From positions 4,737,734 through 4,801,733 of the forward strand of contig NW_004624848.1 of assembly GCF_000247695.1 (NCBI RefSeq): 64,000 nt of DNA, given 5' to 3'. Position numbers and translations under genes: made by a program. Each line of letters begins with the position of its first letter. The stretch's first letter is position 1. The notes under the pieces were generated by a model, which worked only from the letters and a program-made list of their open reading frames with translations, did no database searches and had not been told where the DNA came from. This DNA comes from Heterocephalus glaber. Lineage: Eukaryota; Chordata; Mammalia; Rodentia; Bathyergidae. Shown in pieces: positions 1 through 10,057 of this stretch.

Positions 1-240
1 CCTAGGATACAAAAAACATGATGTATAAAAGAAAGCAATTGATAAATGAGATTCCATTTAGAACTTTAAAATGTAGAACTTTAACAGACATCATTAAGAA
101 AATGAAAAGTAGTCCTTAAACAGATCTTATTTATAATACATATAACCTAAGACCAAAATATATAAAGAACTCTTAGAGCTCATTGATAGTCAACCCAATT
201 AAAAAGTAGACATAAGCAGATGATAAATAGCCAGTACAGA
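1..240 (+). mobile_element. LINE-1 ORF2 fragment (sense)
   Basis: The stretch reads like the L1 ORF2 region just before the 3' end of the gene: a 'gataaatgagattcc' block, then 'aaaatatataaagaactctta', then 'acccaattaaaaagtaga'. These appear in the order expected for sense ORF2. It is diverged, carries small deletions and has no open frame, so it is a dead fragment cut by the window edge. It stops abruptly near 240, where different sequence begins. Confidence 0.75.
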
Positions 241-299
241 TACATATTGTCTTATCATTGTCATGACTTTTTCTGTTTGTTGGATTCTCCCCCTTTGCT

Positions 300-1400
300 T
301 TTAATTTCTTGTTGGGCCCAACGTGTTAATTCTGCTGGGCTTCCTGGGGTTGTGATCCTCATTGTCTTTTCTTAGGATATTGGCTAAAATTTTGGGGGGG
401 CTGGTTTGGTATTTATGAAGTTCCTAAGGTGCTCTTTGTTATGAAAGTATTTTATTCAACCATCCATTTTGAAAGATAGTTTTTCAGGGTACATCAATCT
501 GGGTTGGAGGCTGGTTTCCTTTAGGGCTTGAAATACATCGCTCGAAACTTTTTTAGCCTTGACGGTTTGCATTGAGAAGTCTGCTGTGATTCTGATGGGC
601 TTTCCTTTGTATGATTTGTTTCTTTTCTCTAACTGATGGAGAATTTTGTTCTTCTGTTGGGTTTCTGGAATATTAATGATTATATGTCTATGTGTAGATT
701 TTTTTTTTGATCAAGGCTAGTTGGAGTCCTATACGCCTCACTCACCTGTATGTCAAGTTCTTTTCCCCTGCTTGGGAAGTTTTCTGCCATCACTTCTGTG
801 AACAGTTTTTTTTATGTCATCTGCACTCTCTCCTGTTTCTTCGTTGACTCTGATCAGTTTTATGTTATTCTTCTTTGCATCATCTAGGAGTAGCTGGATT
901 GATTTCCCTTACAATTTTAAATTTTAAAAATTTTTCTTTTCCTGATCACTAATTGCAATCTTATCTTCAATGCCTGAAATTCTGTCCTCACCTTGGCTCA
1001 TTCTGCTGCATAAGCTTTCAATGGAGTTTTTAATCTCCTGGAAATCTGTTTGCATCTATTTCATGGATTCCATTTTATCCTATGTTGGAATTCCATCATG
1101 TTCCTCAGCTCCTCTATTTTTTTATCTGTGTCTTCTCTAGATTTATTTATCATGTCTTGCATTATGGGAACAATCTGTGCTTTTATCTTAGAAATTATTT
1201 CTTATTTCACTTTTCCCAGATCCTCTTTTGTTTCCAGTTCAGGGAGTCCCGGTGGTTGAGTATCAGATTGTGCCATCTCGTTTCCCTTTGGGGTTGCTGT
1301 AGGTTATCTGGAAGTCTGTTTTTGAGACTTGTTTATGTGTCTTCTCATTTTGACAGGGTGTGTGTGGAGGTGTTGCTGGTGCCCACGTGGCTCACCTCCT
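300..1400. mobile_element. Probable LINE-1-derived non-ORF2 sequence, heavily decayed
   Basis: From about 440 onward the text resembles the long T-rich antisense of an L1 region outside ORF2. It has runs about 'tctgctgtgattctgatggg', 'cttgggaagttttctgccat' and 'aatggagtttttaatctcctgg', in an order known from mammalian L1 relics. I cannot assign the subfamily or the exact L1 part. The open frames at 1050-1259 and 1082-1411 lie inside it and are T-rich chance frames. Confidence 0.35.
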
Positions 1401-2283
1401 GTGTGCTCTAGAGTTTTAATAAATGATTAGTTAATATGTTCAGTAATGGCTTGTAAGTTCCTTTCTGGTAAAGTAGAAGTGGTAACTGATTTATTCAACT
1501 TCTGTTACTATAGATCTACCAATTCTTCTATTCAGTTGTTAAAATTCACTTTTAATTGTTTTAGTCTCCTTACAACAAATGTGCACTGTATGAAAGATGG
1601 TTATGTTCGCCTTGCTGATGAAGTATTGACTGCTGTGTCATGCATCTGTGTGACAGCAAGGTGCTGATGACTGTTCATTGACTAATTCTCAGATTGCTTC
1701 ACATCTACTGAAAATTGCTTTTATGATGATTTCATACAATATTCATTTTCAATTACCTATAATAGCACTCAATAAAAGTTAAGGAATGGGTCTATTTTTA
1801 AAAAATAGAAAATGGCAATATGCTAAGGCGTATTTAATATCTGTAAGAGACGCCATTAACTTCAAGGTTGTTCAATAATTTCATCATTAAAATGTTCTTT
1901 GGAAATCATACAATGAAGAGTCTGGTGTATGGGAAATGTTAACGACATCTAAGGAAGTAAATTACTTTCCATGCTAATGATCTGATCTAAATAGTAACCT
2001 AAGAAGATGAGTTTCTTCTAAAATTAGGACATTCAGTTATATCTGGCTATATTGGGCCTCCACATCCAGGGTTGTATTGATTACTGCACATTCTTATGGT
2101 TCCTCTGAAAATATACTGACATTGGAATCTTTTGTAAAATGTAACTACTGTGTTGGCTACGAAGGCAGAGTTGCTGAAAATATTCAACTTGTACATTTCT
2201 ACTTCATTAAATTACCTTGCTGCGCATTCTTAAAAGCAACAAAGCTAATCCATATCAAGGGGCTTTCATTTCTATTTTTTTAA
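1401..2283. other. Non-repetitive AT-rich stretch
   Basis: I see no repeat family, splice-flanked frame or RNA gene here. Two frames of about 70 codons (1446-1667 and 2077-2283) have no recognisable protein content. Confidence 0.5.
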
Positions 2284-3207
2284 ATTAATTAAGTTTATTG
2301 GTACAATTTATGTATATATTATGATCACATTCATCATAGGGAGTTTGTACCTGTATATGATACATCTTGATTCCTCTTTTTTTTCCCATTCTCCTACCCT
2401 CCTTTTTACCCCTCTTCCCTTCCTTATTTACAAAAGTTTTGTCTCCATTTTTTCTTCTTTTCTCATTTTCCCTTTTCCCTTTCTTTCCCCCTCTCCCTCC
2501 CTAATTCCTCTCCCCTTTTGAACATTTCCTTCATATTTCACAATATGTATTATACATTTTGGTCCTTATTTACACTTTTGGTTTCTCACACGAGAGAAAC
2601 AATGTTATATTTACACATATGTGTTTGATTTATTTCACTTAACAGTATGGTTTCAAGGTGCATCCATTTACCTAGAAATGTCTCTCAAATTTATCCTTCT
2701 TTTGGCTGAGTAGTACTCCATTGTATATAAAAAAAAGCACATCTTCTTTATGAATTCATCAGTTGATGGGCATTTGGATGGTTTCCAAGATTTAGCTATT
2801 ACAAACTGTGGCCCTATAAACATGAGTGAGCATATATCACTGTGGTATGATTCTTTTAATTCTTTGGGGAAGATCCCCAGCAGGGGGAGAGCTGGGTCAA
2901 ATGGGACTTCCAATCCTAGTTGTTTGAGGTATCTCCATACTGATTTCCACAGTGGTTGCACCAGTCTACACTCCCACCAGCAGTAGAGCAGGGTTCCTCT
3001 TTCCCCACAGCCCCGACAGCATTTGTTATTGGTTGATTTCATGATAGCAGCCATTCTTTCTGGGGTCAGGTGGAATCTCAGCATGGCTTTCATTTGCATC
3101 TCTCAAATGACCAGTGATGTTGAGCATTTTTTCTGTACTCATTTGCTGCTTCTACTTCTTCATCTGAGAAATGTCTGTTCATTTGAGATGCCTGTTTTTG
3201 ATTGGTA
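2284..3207 (-). mobile_element. LINE-1 3' end: ORF2 C-terminus plus 3' UTR, 5'-truncated
   Basis: On the minus strand this is the last part of L1 ORF2 followed by its 3' UTR. The UTR (2284-2667) is pyrimidine-rich on the plus strand and closes with the complement of 'taccaataaa' near 2300. The same UTR occurs at 7338-7583 and 40635-41053 in the other orientation. The 5' truncation near 3207 is typical of target-primed reverse transcription. Confidence 0.9.
2668..3099 (-). pseudogene. LINE-1 ORF2p C-terminal fragment (143 codons open)
   Basis: The open frame shows the hallmark C-terminal ORF2p motifs in order: [34 protein letters not shown], a proline-rich FDPALPLLGIFP segment, QFVIAKSW, and TMEYYSAK near the end. 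This is the cysteine-rich tail. Endonuclease and reverse transcriptase are absent because the copy is truncated, so it cannot retrotranspose. The frame is unusually intact for its length, which suggests a fairly young insertion. Confidence 0.85.
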
Positions 3208-3445
3208 CATTTTTGCAGTACATAATGATTGTAGTGATCACATTTCTTGTGGGGAGTTAGGAAATGGACATAGCACATCTCAATTCTCTTATGGCTTCCA
3301 TAAGAAATTCTTGGGCACAGGAAGAGCCTGGTGGCCTCTGATACAAGGGCAAATATAATACACAGTTACTGTAATGAAAGTGACATTCTGTTATAAAATA
3401 TATTTAATTTGTAAATTAGTTTAAAAAACAGAATTAAATTGAGAG

Positions 3446-3590
3446 GAAGCCAGATGTGGTAGTGTACACCTGTAATCTCAGCATTCGGGAAGCTGAGGCA
3501 GGAGGATCATCAGATCGTGACCATCCTAGACTGCAGAGCAAGAATCTGTCTCATAAATAAATGATAAATAAATAGATAAAATCAATAAAG
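3446..3590 (+). mobile_element. B1-type (7SL-derived) SINE
   Basis: It has the B1/Alu-like head 'cagatgtggtagtgtacacctg', then 'taatctcagcattcgggaag', 'aggcaggaggatcat' and 'gtctcataaataaatg'. This is the normal order for a 7SL-derived monomer followed by an A-rich tail (about 3555-3590). It carries many mutations relative to the usual consensus, so it is old. Confidence 0.75.
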
Positions 3591-3599
3591 TAAACAATA

Positions 3600-4227
3600 C
3601 TGAGATAATTTTAGATTTTCTTATTTATATTTTTTCTAGGTTATACATTTTCCTCTACTATAAAAAATCCTTTTCTATTTTACACCATCTTATGTGTCCA
3701 TGCTGATGGCTAAAACATACAGTATTTATTTTGGCTAACTTTTGGAGGAAGAGTTGCAGTTTTTCATTATATATATTTTATCACATTATATTATACTACA
3801 TTATATTATATTTTTCCCCAATGAAACTTCTTAGTTTCAAATAATTTGAGATTAAGACCAGAGGTCAAATTTTTCTCCTCAAATCTCACTATTAACTGAA
3901 GGGGGTCATTGCACTCTTACTCTATCAAAATTACCTTCTTCAGAAATGATCTTAGCATATTAAAAGGAAGCATATTAAATGTGAAGCTGTGGGCCTTTGC
4001 CATTAGTAGTTGCAGTATTAGAAGACATTTTGGTTCTAATAAATGCAATTTATTTTGATGATAATTTTGATTGACGGAAATGACCACTTTTTAAAAAATA
4101 TGCTAGAGTGATTTTACTGTAATACACAATTTCTACTAGGAGATAATAGCAAGTCATCTTACAAGGCATTACTATAATTTCTAGATCCAAGAGTTATATA
4201 TTTGAACCGAGCAGAAATATAATAGTC
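3600..4227. other. AT-rich stretch without genes; low-complexity tract 3764-3812
   Basis: Only AT-rich sequence is visible. Positions 3764-3812 are a degenerate run of 'attatatt' words. There is no coding frame and no repeat I can name. Confidence 0.5.
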
Positions 4228-4241
4228 CCAGTAACTTTCTT

Positions 4242-4329
4242 TCTTTTTTCTTTTTTGGTACCGGGGATCGAACTCAGGTCCTTGCGCTTGCGCAGCAGGT
4301 GGTGAAACCACTGAGCTAAATCCCCGGCC
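4242..4329 (-). mobile_element. ID-type tRNA-derived SINE with perfect target-site duplication
   Basis: Read on the minus strand it begins GGGCCGGGGATTTAGCTCAG, carries a tRNA-like box A (TAGCTCAGTGG) and box B (GAGTTCGATCC), then GGTACC and an A-rich tail. It is flanked by an identical 14-bp direct repeat (CCAGTAACTTTCTT at 4228-4241 and 4330-4343), the mark of L1-mediated insertion. The intact promoter boxes and perfect flanking repeat point to a recent insertion. Confidence 0.95.
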
Positions 4330-4497
4330 CCAGTAACTTTCTTGATGGAAATTACACTGCATTATAATTTAAACCTCACCATCAGGAAAGCCTTATTAAT
4401 AATGGGCCCTCAAGGTGAGATCGTTGTTCTTCTTAATGGAAATAGGAAACAGCCAAACATCATTCAACACGCTGAGGGTTTCTATTTTCTTTTGAAT

Positions 4498-4938
4498 TTT
4501 TATTTGCATCAGTACATGTTCGCAGTATGTGATGATGCCATTCCTCACAGAGAGTTAGTGCACGTACTACTCCTCTCAGGTCTTTTGTATCCCTTTTCCT
4601 CCTCCTCCTTCCCACTTCCCATCACTTTTTGGTCCCCTTTCCATTTGCAAAAGTTCTCCCTCCTTCTTTCTTATTATCTATTTTTTATTTTTCTCTTTAT
4701 TAATATTTGGTTTTCTCATATAAAAGAAACTGATTAAACTTGCATGTTTGATTTGTTTTACACAACATTATGGCCTCAAGCTACATCAGTTTTCCTTTGG
4801 ATGACTCAAGTTTATCCTTCTTTATGGTAGAATAATACTCCATTGTGAATACATAACACATTTTTAAATGTATTCATCTATTGATGGCTTCCAAAATTTA
4901 GCTACTGTGAATTTTGCTGCTATAAACACGGCTATTGC
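4498..4938 (-). mobile_element. LINE-1 3' end, left part
   Basis: This is the antisense of an L1 3' UTR (pyrimidine-rich 4580-4700) running into ORF2 C-terminal sequence, with landmarks 'ataatactccattgtgaa' and 'gctgctataaacacgg'. It is more diverged than the copies at 2284 and 8506. It breaks near 4938 and resumes at about 5546 after unrelated sequence. Confidence 0.75.
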
Positions 4939-5545
4939 TATAGTCAGAGTTTGCAAGGGAATAGATTTAACACAGGACACATAATTTGCAGGATCATTTT
5001 ATAACATTCACCCAAAAAGTCAATGCAGAGGAGTGCAAGAGATCTGTCCACACACTACAGACCCGAAGAATCCAGCCATGGGCCTGGATCCCAGCAGCAT
5101 CCTCCGTGAGCCCAGAGGAAGGCCTAGAGCCCATGGCGATGTCTCCTGCAAGTTTATATGGAGGCTCTGCACCCAAAAGGCCCAAAGGCCAGTGGTGGAA
5201 GCCAGAAAGTCTGCACCAGCGGGGTGAAGGACTTGTGCCACCAGCTGAGGGATCTGTACTGGAGCCAGGAAGCGATGCTTATGGTGAAGACCAGAGCTCC
5301 CCTGAGGAGAACAGCAGCCATTCCCTGGAGACAGCGAGGCCCGAACTCCTCTGATGAGCACAGTGAAGTTCACATCAGGAAAGCCAGCTGCATAAAGCTT
5401 CCCCTAGAAAATCAATAGCCAACCATCTCCCCCTCCAGTTCTCTTTCTAAGCCATTGGTGGCAATCCTCAGGTGGGGCTTCCATGCCCAGAAACACGCTG
5501 ATTCAGTACAGCTGGGTGTGCCAAGCTGACCATTAGGTAGCCCTC
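4939..5545. other. Unrecognised ~600-bp segment interrupting a LINE-1
   Basis: This GC-richer block separates two collinear pieces of one L1 3' end. It has open frames on both strands (4986-5354 plus, 122 codons; 5020-5373 minus, 117 codons), neither with a family I recognise. There is no clear A-tail, target-site duplication or LTR end. It may be an old retrocopy, part of an unnamed element, or sequence moved by rearrangement. Base composition alone probably explains the overlapping frames. Confidence 0.4.
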
Positions 5546-5892
5546 CACAGCTATGTACATATCCCTGTCATATGATGTCTTTAACTCTTTGGGGAAGATA
5601 ATACCTGGAAGGGGACTAGCTGGGTCTAATGGAATTTCTAGTTTTAGCTTTTTGAGAACTCTAACACTGGTTTCCACAGTGCTGTACTAGTTTACATTCC
5701 CACCAATAATGTAGGAGGGTTCCTTTTTCCCCTCAGCTTCTCCAGCATTTGCTATCATTCAATTTCTGGATGATTGCCATTCTTTCTGGAGTAAGAGGGA
5801 ATCTCAGCATTGCTTTAATTTGCATATGATTAATGGCCAGAGATGTGTAGCCTTTTTTCATGTGTTTGTTGAACATTTGTACTTCTTCTGTA
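5546..5892 (-). mobile_element. LINE-1 ORF2 C-terminal region, right part of the interrupted copy
   Basis: It continues the element at 4498-4938. Landmarks in antisense are 'tcatatgatgtctttaactc', 'agctgggtctaatgg', 'ttccacagtgctgtactag' and 'cattctttctggagtaag'. Several stop codons are present. The short minus frame 5468-5677 retains KELKTSYDRDMY-like ORF2p sequence. Confidence 0.8.
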
Positions 5893-6075
5893 TAGTTAAG
5901 ATGTTGTTTAATTTCTAGTATTTATGGGTCTTAAAGCTTTAATTCTGCTGCTGTTATATAGTTTAATTGTACTGTGATTTGAGAACATACTTTGTATGGT
6001 TTCAATTTTTTTAAAGTTTTAAAAAATGTGTGTTATGGTACAGAATGTGGTCTATTTTGGCTAATGTTCCAATGA
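5893..6075 (-). mobile_element. LINE-1 ORF2 fragment, internal region
   Basis: The antisense of a more 5' part of ORF2 is recognisable by 'gagaacatactttgtatgg' and 'acagaatgtggtctatttt' followed by 'ggctaatgttcc'. The sequence expected between this and the adjoining C-terminal piece is missing. It is either an internal deletion or a separate copy. Confidence 0.6.
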
Positions 6076-6655
6076 AAAGAAGGCATGTTATTTTCAAAGC
6101 TCCAAAGCTGGTCCCTTGATTTGGGGAGACAGTTCTCTCTTGAGGCAGTCAGGGCTGGTGGCTGTGGCTTGAGTAATCTGAATTCTCAGCTAGTCTCAAC
6201 ATCCAAGAGGGCATATTCACCTGGCTGAGGGCCGGCTTCCTCAGTCACGAGGCCTCAGCTCCACGTGATCCAAGCAGGAGCTGCTGATCCTTGGAAAAGA
6301 ATGGCTCAGGGCAGCGAGCTCTCCTTTGCTTACCTGCAGGGAGCGCGTTAGGGAAGGCGTTCTCTCTCCGAGAAGGAAGCTCAGTCGTCCTTAACCTTCG
6401 ACACATGTAGATGAAAGAGGCTCTTCTCTTATTATATGAGTTGTAAGTGATTTTCCCAGATTGCTTTTTATCATGGTGCTTTTATACTCAAAAAAATTTA
6501 AAAAATTGTTTTCAGGTCTAACAAATCTCTGTATTTCTTTGTTTTATATGTAGAAGTGACTTTTTTATTCTTAAGCTACTTTTTTCAAAATTTTCATGCT
6601 TTATTCTAATATTCTTATGGATTTTTTTTACTGAGTTATTTAATGCATTTGCAAT
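6076..6655. other. Mixed stretch: GC-richer 6076-6420, AT-rich 6421-6655, nothing assigned
   Basis: The first part has several CpGs and stands out from its AT-rich L1 surroundings, but it has no long frame and no repeat I recognise. The second part is AT-rich low-information DNA. Confidence 0.4.
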
Positions 6656-6950
6656 TTATTTTTATTTTGTTTTGTTTTGTGAATCCATTTTCTCCTGACA
6701 GTTAATCTATATATCCAGTATCATTTATTGAATAATTTTTACTCTATTGACTCTGTTCCCTTTGTCATATACTCAAATAATAATAAATCTAATCCAGTTT
6801 GGACACTTTTTTCTGTTATTTTTATCTGTCTATTTATGTATAAGTACAAATGGTTTCAAAAATTGAGATCTCATCAGGAAGGGATACACCCCCTAAACAT
6901 TATTATTCATTAGTACATTCTGTTTTTTTCCAATTAGAATGTCAGAATTA
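6656..6950 (-). mobile_element. Ancient LINE-1 ORF2 fragment
   Basis: In antisense it resembles the ORF2 section with 'tatcatttattgaata' followed by 'ccctttgtcatatactc' and 'ctgtctatttatgtataag'. It is strongly diverged and frame-broken. The call rests on the order of these short matches. Confidence 0.5.
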
Positions 6951-7337
6951 GCTTGTCTAGTCCTGAAAATGACACTCTTGGTTTTTCAGAGGAAATATTT
7001 ACATTTTTATAATGTTAAGAATACCTGTCTAAGAAAGCAGTATGATTTTCTCATTATTTTCCTAGTCTGTGATAGTTCTGATCAACTGTGAGGTGAATCT
7101 GACACCACTTTTTTCTTTACTAGCTTATTAAATTTTGCTTCACATAAACATCATACATGTTTTGCTTAAAGTATTCCTTAAGGATTATTTTCAAATTCTA
7201 GATCTTGTAAGTATCTTTTATAATAATATTATCTAATTTGTTGTCCTTTTTATATACTTTTCCCGATATATTTCTTCCTTTTATTCATTATCTTTCATTG
7301 TCTTTTAGCTTTTCAAATAAACAGTTATGTTTTAAAA
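6951..7337. other. AT-rich stretch without features
   Basis: It may contain further decayed L1 sequence but nothing is readable. No gene is visible. Confidence 0.4.
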
Positions 7338-7583
7338 AGGTGCAAAGGGGAAGGGGAAGTGGGAGGGATAAAGGTAAGGAAAGAAGGGAATGGAATTAAT
7401 GTGAGAAAATGAAAAAAATGGAAACAAAGTCTTTGTAAGTAGGGAGGGTTGGAGGGGTTGAAGGGAGGGCAGGGGAAGGGGGAAAAATAAGAACCAAGAT
7501 ACATCATGTAAAGTTACAAATCTCCAATGATGAATGTCATTATACTGTATACCTAAAATGTACCAATAAAATTAGTTTAAAAA
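7338..7583 (+). mobile_element. LINE-1 3' UTR, sense, ending in the polyadenylation region
   Basis: A purine-rich tract (7338-7480) is followed by 'aaaaataagaaccaagatac', 'tgtatacctaaaatgtacc' and 'aataaa'. It matches the 3' UTR at 40635-41053 word for word over long parts and the antisense copy at 2284. No ORF2 remains, so it is a very short 5'-truncated insertion. Confidence 0.85.
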
Positions 7584-7957
7584 TTATAGTGATTTTCCTC
7601 CCAGCATATGCATTTTAACACTTTTTAAAAATTTTAAAAATGTATAACCTTATTATCATTCACTAAACATACACATATACAAAAATTAAAATTATTCAAA
7701 GAAAAGGAATGCAAGGGAAAAAACTATAATAATATTCAAATATAATAGAACTCAACCAAAGCAGAACTGAAAAGTACTTAAACATTTTTCCATATAATTT
7801 TAAAAAAATCTCAACCATTAACAAGGCATCAAAGGATGTGATTTGTTTTAGAAAGATTTTCAAAACTAATATTGAACAAATAGTGGTCTGGGAAAAATAA
7901 TTCTAATTAGTTAGTAGACTCCACATAGGCCAAATTTTTTAAATTTAAATTTCAATA
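7584..7957. other. AT-rich stretch without features
   Basis: I see no gene or nameable repeat. It ends in TA, the target dinucleotide of the transposon that follows. Confidence 0.4.
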
Positions 7958-8312
7958 CAGTCATGTGACACATGATGGAAATATAATCTGAGAAATATGT
8001 TATTAGGCGCTTTCATTTGTGTGTATCGCAAAGTACCACATAGAGTGCCAACTTCTAAGTGCAAACTGACAAGGTGTATGTCAGCCATCTGTGATGGCCC
8101 CTTGATATTATCCAAATATGCAGTTAAACATGAGACACATGAGGACACCACTGGCATAGCAGCACACTGTTTTACAGTAAACTCTTTAATATAAGTAGTA
8201 TTATGCTCTAAAGGATGAAAAGCAGCATGTTATGATAAGTACCTAAAACAGTAACAGTCATTTATCACACTATCGAGTGTTGTGTACTGTACATAGCTGT
8301 ATGTGCTTCTTC
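7958..8312 (+). mobile_element. Tigger-type (TcMar) DNA transposon relic, internally deleted
   Basis: It starts after a TA with 'cagtcatgtgacacatgatg', a terminal repeat typical of one Tigger family. Next come 'ctgagaaatatgttattagg' and, after a jump, 'gttttacagtaaactct' and 'gtgttgtgtactgtacatag', which belong near the other end of the same element. The transposase region is gone and the far terminal repeat is lost or unreadable near 8312. This is an old, immobile non-autonomous remnant. Confidence 0.75.
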
Positions 8313-8505
8313 TGGAAACACAACCTCCTCTTTGATCTCAGTGACTCTTTCTTTCCAACCAATGATGAGCTCCAGCCTAGTTTCTATCTACATCTCCTCC
8401 TATAGTTTTAAACACAATCTATGTATCAATTCTTTCCAGATTCCAGCCTGTAACTCTGATTTCTCCCCATCCCCTCTGGCCACCCCTACCCCTTGAAACT
8501 TTTCT

Positions 8506-10057
8506 TCCTATTTCAAATTATCAGTTATTCATTTCAATCCTTATTTACACTTTCAGTTTCTCACACTAGAGAAACTATTTGGTATTTACACATGTGTCCT
8601 ATTTATTTCACTTAAGAGGATGGCCTCAATATGCATCCATTTAGCTATAAATGTCTTTAGTTTCTCATTCTTTATGGCTGAGTAGTACTCCATTTTATTT
8701 AAAAAAAAAAACCCACATCTTCTTTATCCATTTTCCAGTTGATGGGCACTTGGGCTGTTCCCAAGCTTTAGCTATTACAAACTGTGCCACTATAAACATG
8801 GGTGCACATATATCACTGTGGAATGATTCTTTTAATTCTTTGGAGAAGACAACCAGCAGGGGGATAGCTGGGTCAAATGGGACTTCCATCCTAGTTCTTT
8901 GAGGTATCTCCGTACTGATTTCCACAGTGGTTGCACCAGCCTACACTCCCACCAGCAGTGGAGCAGGGTTCCTCTTTCCCCACAGCCCTGCCAGCATTTG
9001 TTATTGGTTGATTTCTTGATAGCAGCCATTCTTTCTGGGGTGAGGTAGAATCTCAGTGTTGTTTTCATCTGCATCTCTCGAATGACCAGTGATGTTGAAC
9101 ATTTTTTCACATATTTGTTTGCTGCTTTTACTTCCTTGTCTGAGAAATGTCTGTTCATTTCAGATGCCCGTTTTTGAATTGGCTCTTTGAATTTAGGGGT
9201 CTGATTTTTAAAAATTCTTTATATATTCTAGATAGTAGTCCTTTGTCTAAGGTACAGGTGCTAAATGTTTTTTTCCCACATTGTAGGTTGTCTCTTAGGT
9301 CTGTTGGTGGTTTCTCTTGCAGTGCAGAAGCTTTTTAATAAGATGAGATCCCAGTTGTTGATTCTTTGTGCTAGTTCCTGTGCTACTGAGCTTTTGTTCA
9401 TAGTCTTTTCCTATGCTAGTGTATTCAAGAGTTCTACCTAACTTATCTTTCAGCAAGTTTAGCGTTTCTGTCTTAATATTTAGATCTTTAATCCACTTCG
9501 ATCTTAGTTTAGTGCATAGTGATAAGTATGGGTCTAGCTTTAATCTTTGGCAGGTTGAAATCCAGTTTTGCTAACATCATTTATTAAAGAGGTTATCTTT
9601 CCTTCAGTGAGGGTGGTTGGCTCCTTTCTCAAAGATGAGGTAGCTGAGTATGTCTGGAGTTGTTTCTGCATCTTCTAATCTATTCCACTGATCTTCAGGT
9701 CTGTTTCTTTGCCAGTACCATGCTGTTTTTATCACAGTAGCTTTGTAATATAGCTTCAAGTTGGGTATTGTGATACCCCCAGCCATGTCTCTGTTGCCCA
9801 GAATTGCTTTTGCTATTCTAGGTCTCTTCTGGTTCCAAATGAATTTTTGGATTGTTTTCTCTAGTTCTGTGAAATATATTGTTGGAATTTCAATCGGCAT
9901 TGCATTAAATCTATATAGCAGTTTTGGAAGTATGGCCATTTTCACTATATTTGTTCTTCCTACCCAGGAACAGGGGATGTCTTTCCATTTTCTTATATCC
10001 TCCTCAGTCTCCTTTTTCAGAGTGTTTAACACATTTTTAATACTATATTTTCAAGTA
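8506..10057 (-). mobile_element. LINE-1, 1.55 kb: ORF2 C-terminal third plus part of the 3' UTR
   Basis: This is the longest continuous L1 in the window. The plus strand reads 3' UTR antisense (8506-8680), then the ORF2 cysteine-rich tail, then upstream ORF2 sequence to about 10057, where it is 5'-truncated. It is collinear with the copies at 2284 and 4498. The flank beyond 10057 is unrelated unique sequence. Confidence 0.92.
8695..10032 (-). pseudogene. LINE-1 ORF2p C-terminal half, broken by frameshifts and stops
   Basis: Three open pieces lie in different frames. 9604-10032 encodes a segment with [35 protein letters not shown] and [14 protein letters not shown]. 8832-9158 carries the [20 protein letters not shown] cysteine motif. 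8695-8925 has [12 protein letters not shown] and QFVIAKAW. Upstream ORF2, including the RT active site and endonuclease, is absent. The frame breaks and 5' truncation make it non-functional. Confidence 0.88.

Noticed and set aside
4242..4329. tRNA gene (box A and box B present)
   Set aside because: It is an ID SINE: no tRNA cloverleaf is complete, it has an A-tail and a target-site duplication, and many sister copies exist in the window.
8506..10057. Active LINE-1
   Set aside because: It is 5'-truncated, lacks endonuclease and reverse transcriptase, and the remaining ORF2 is broken into three frames.
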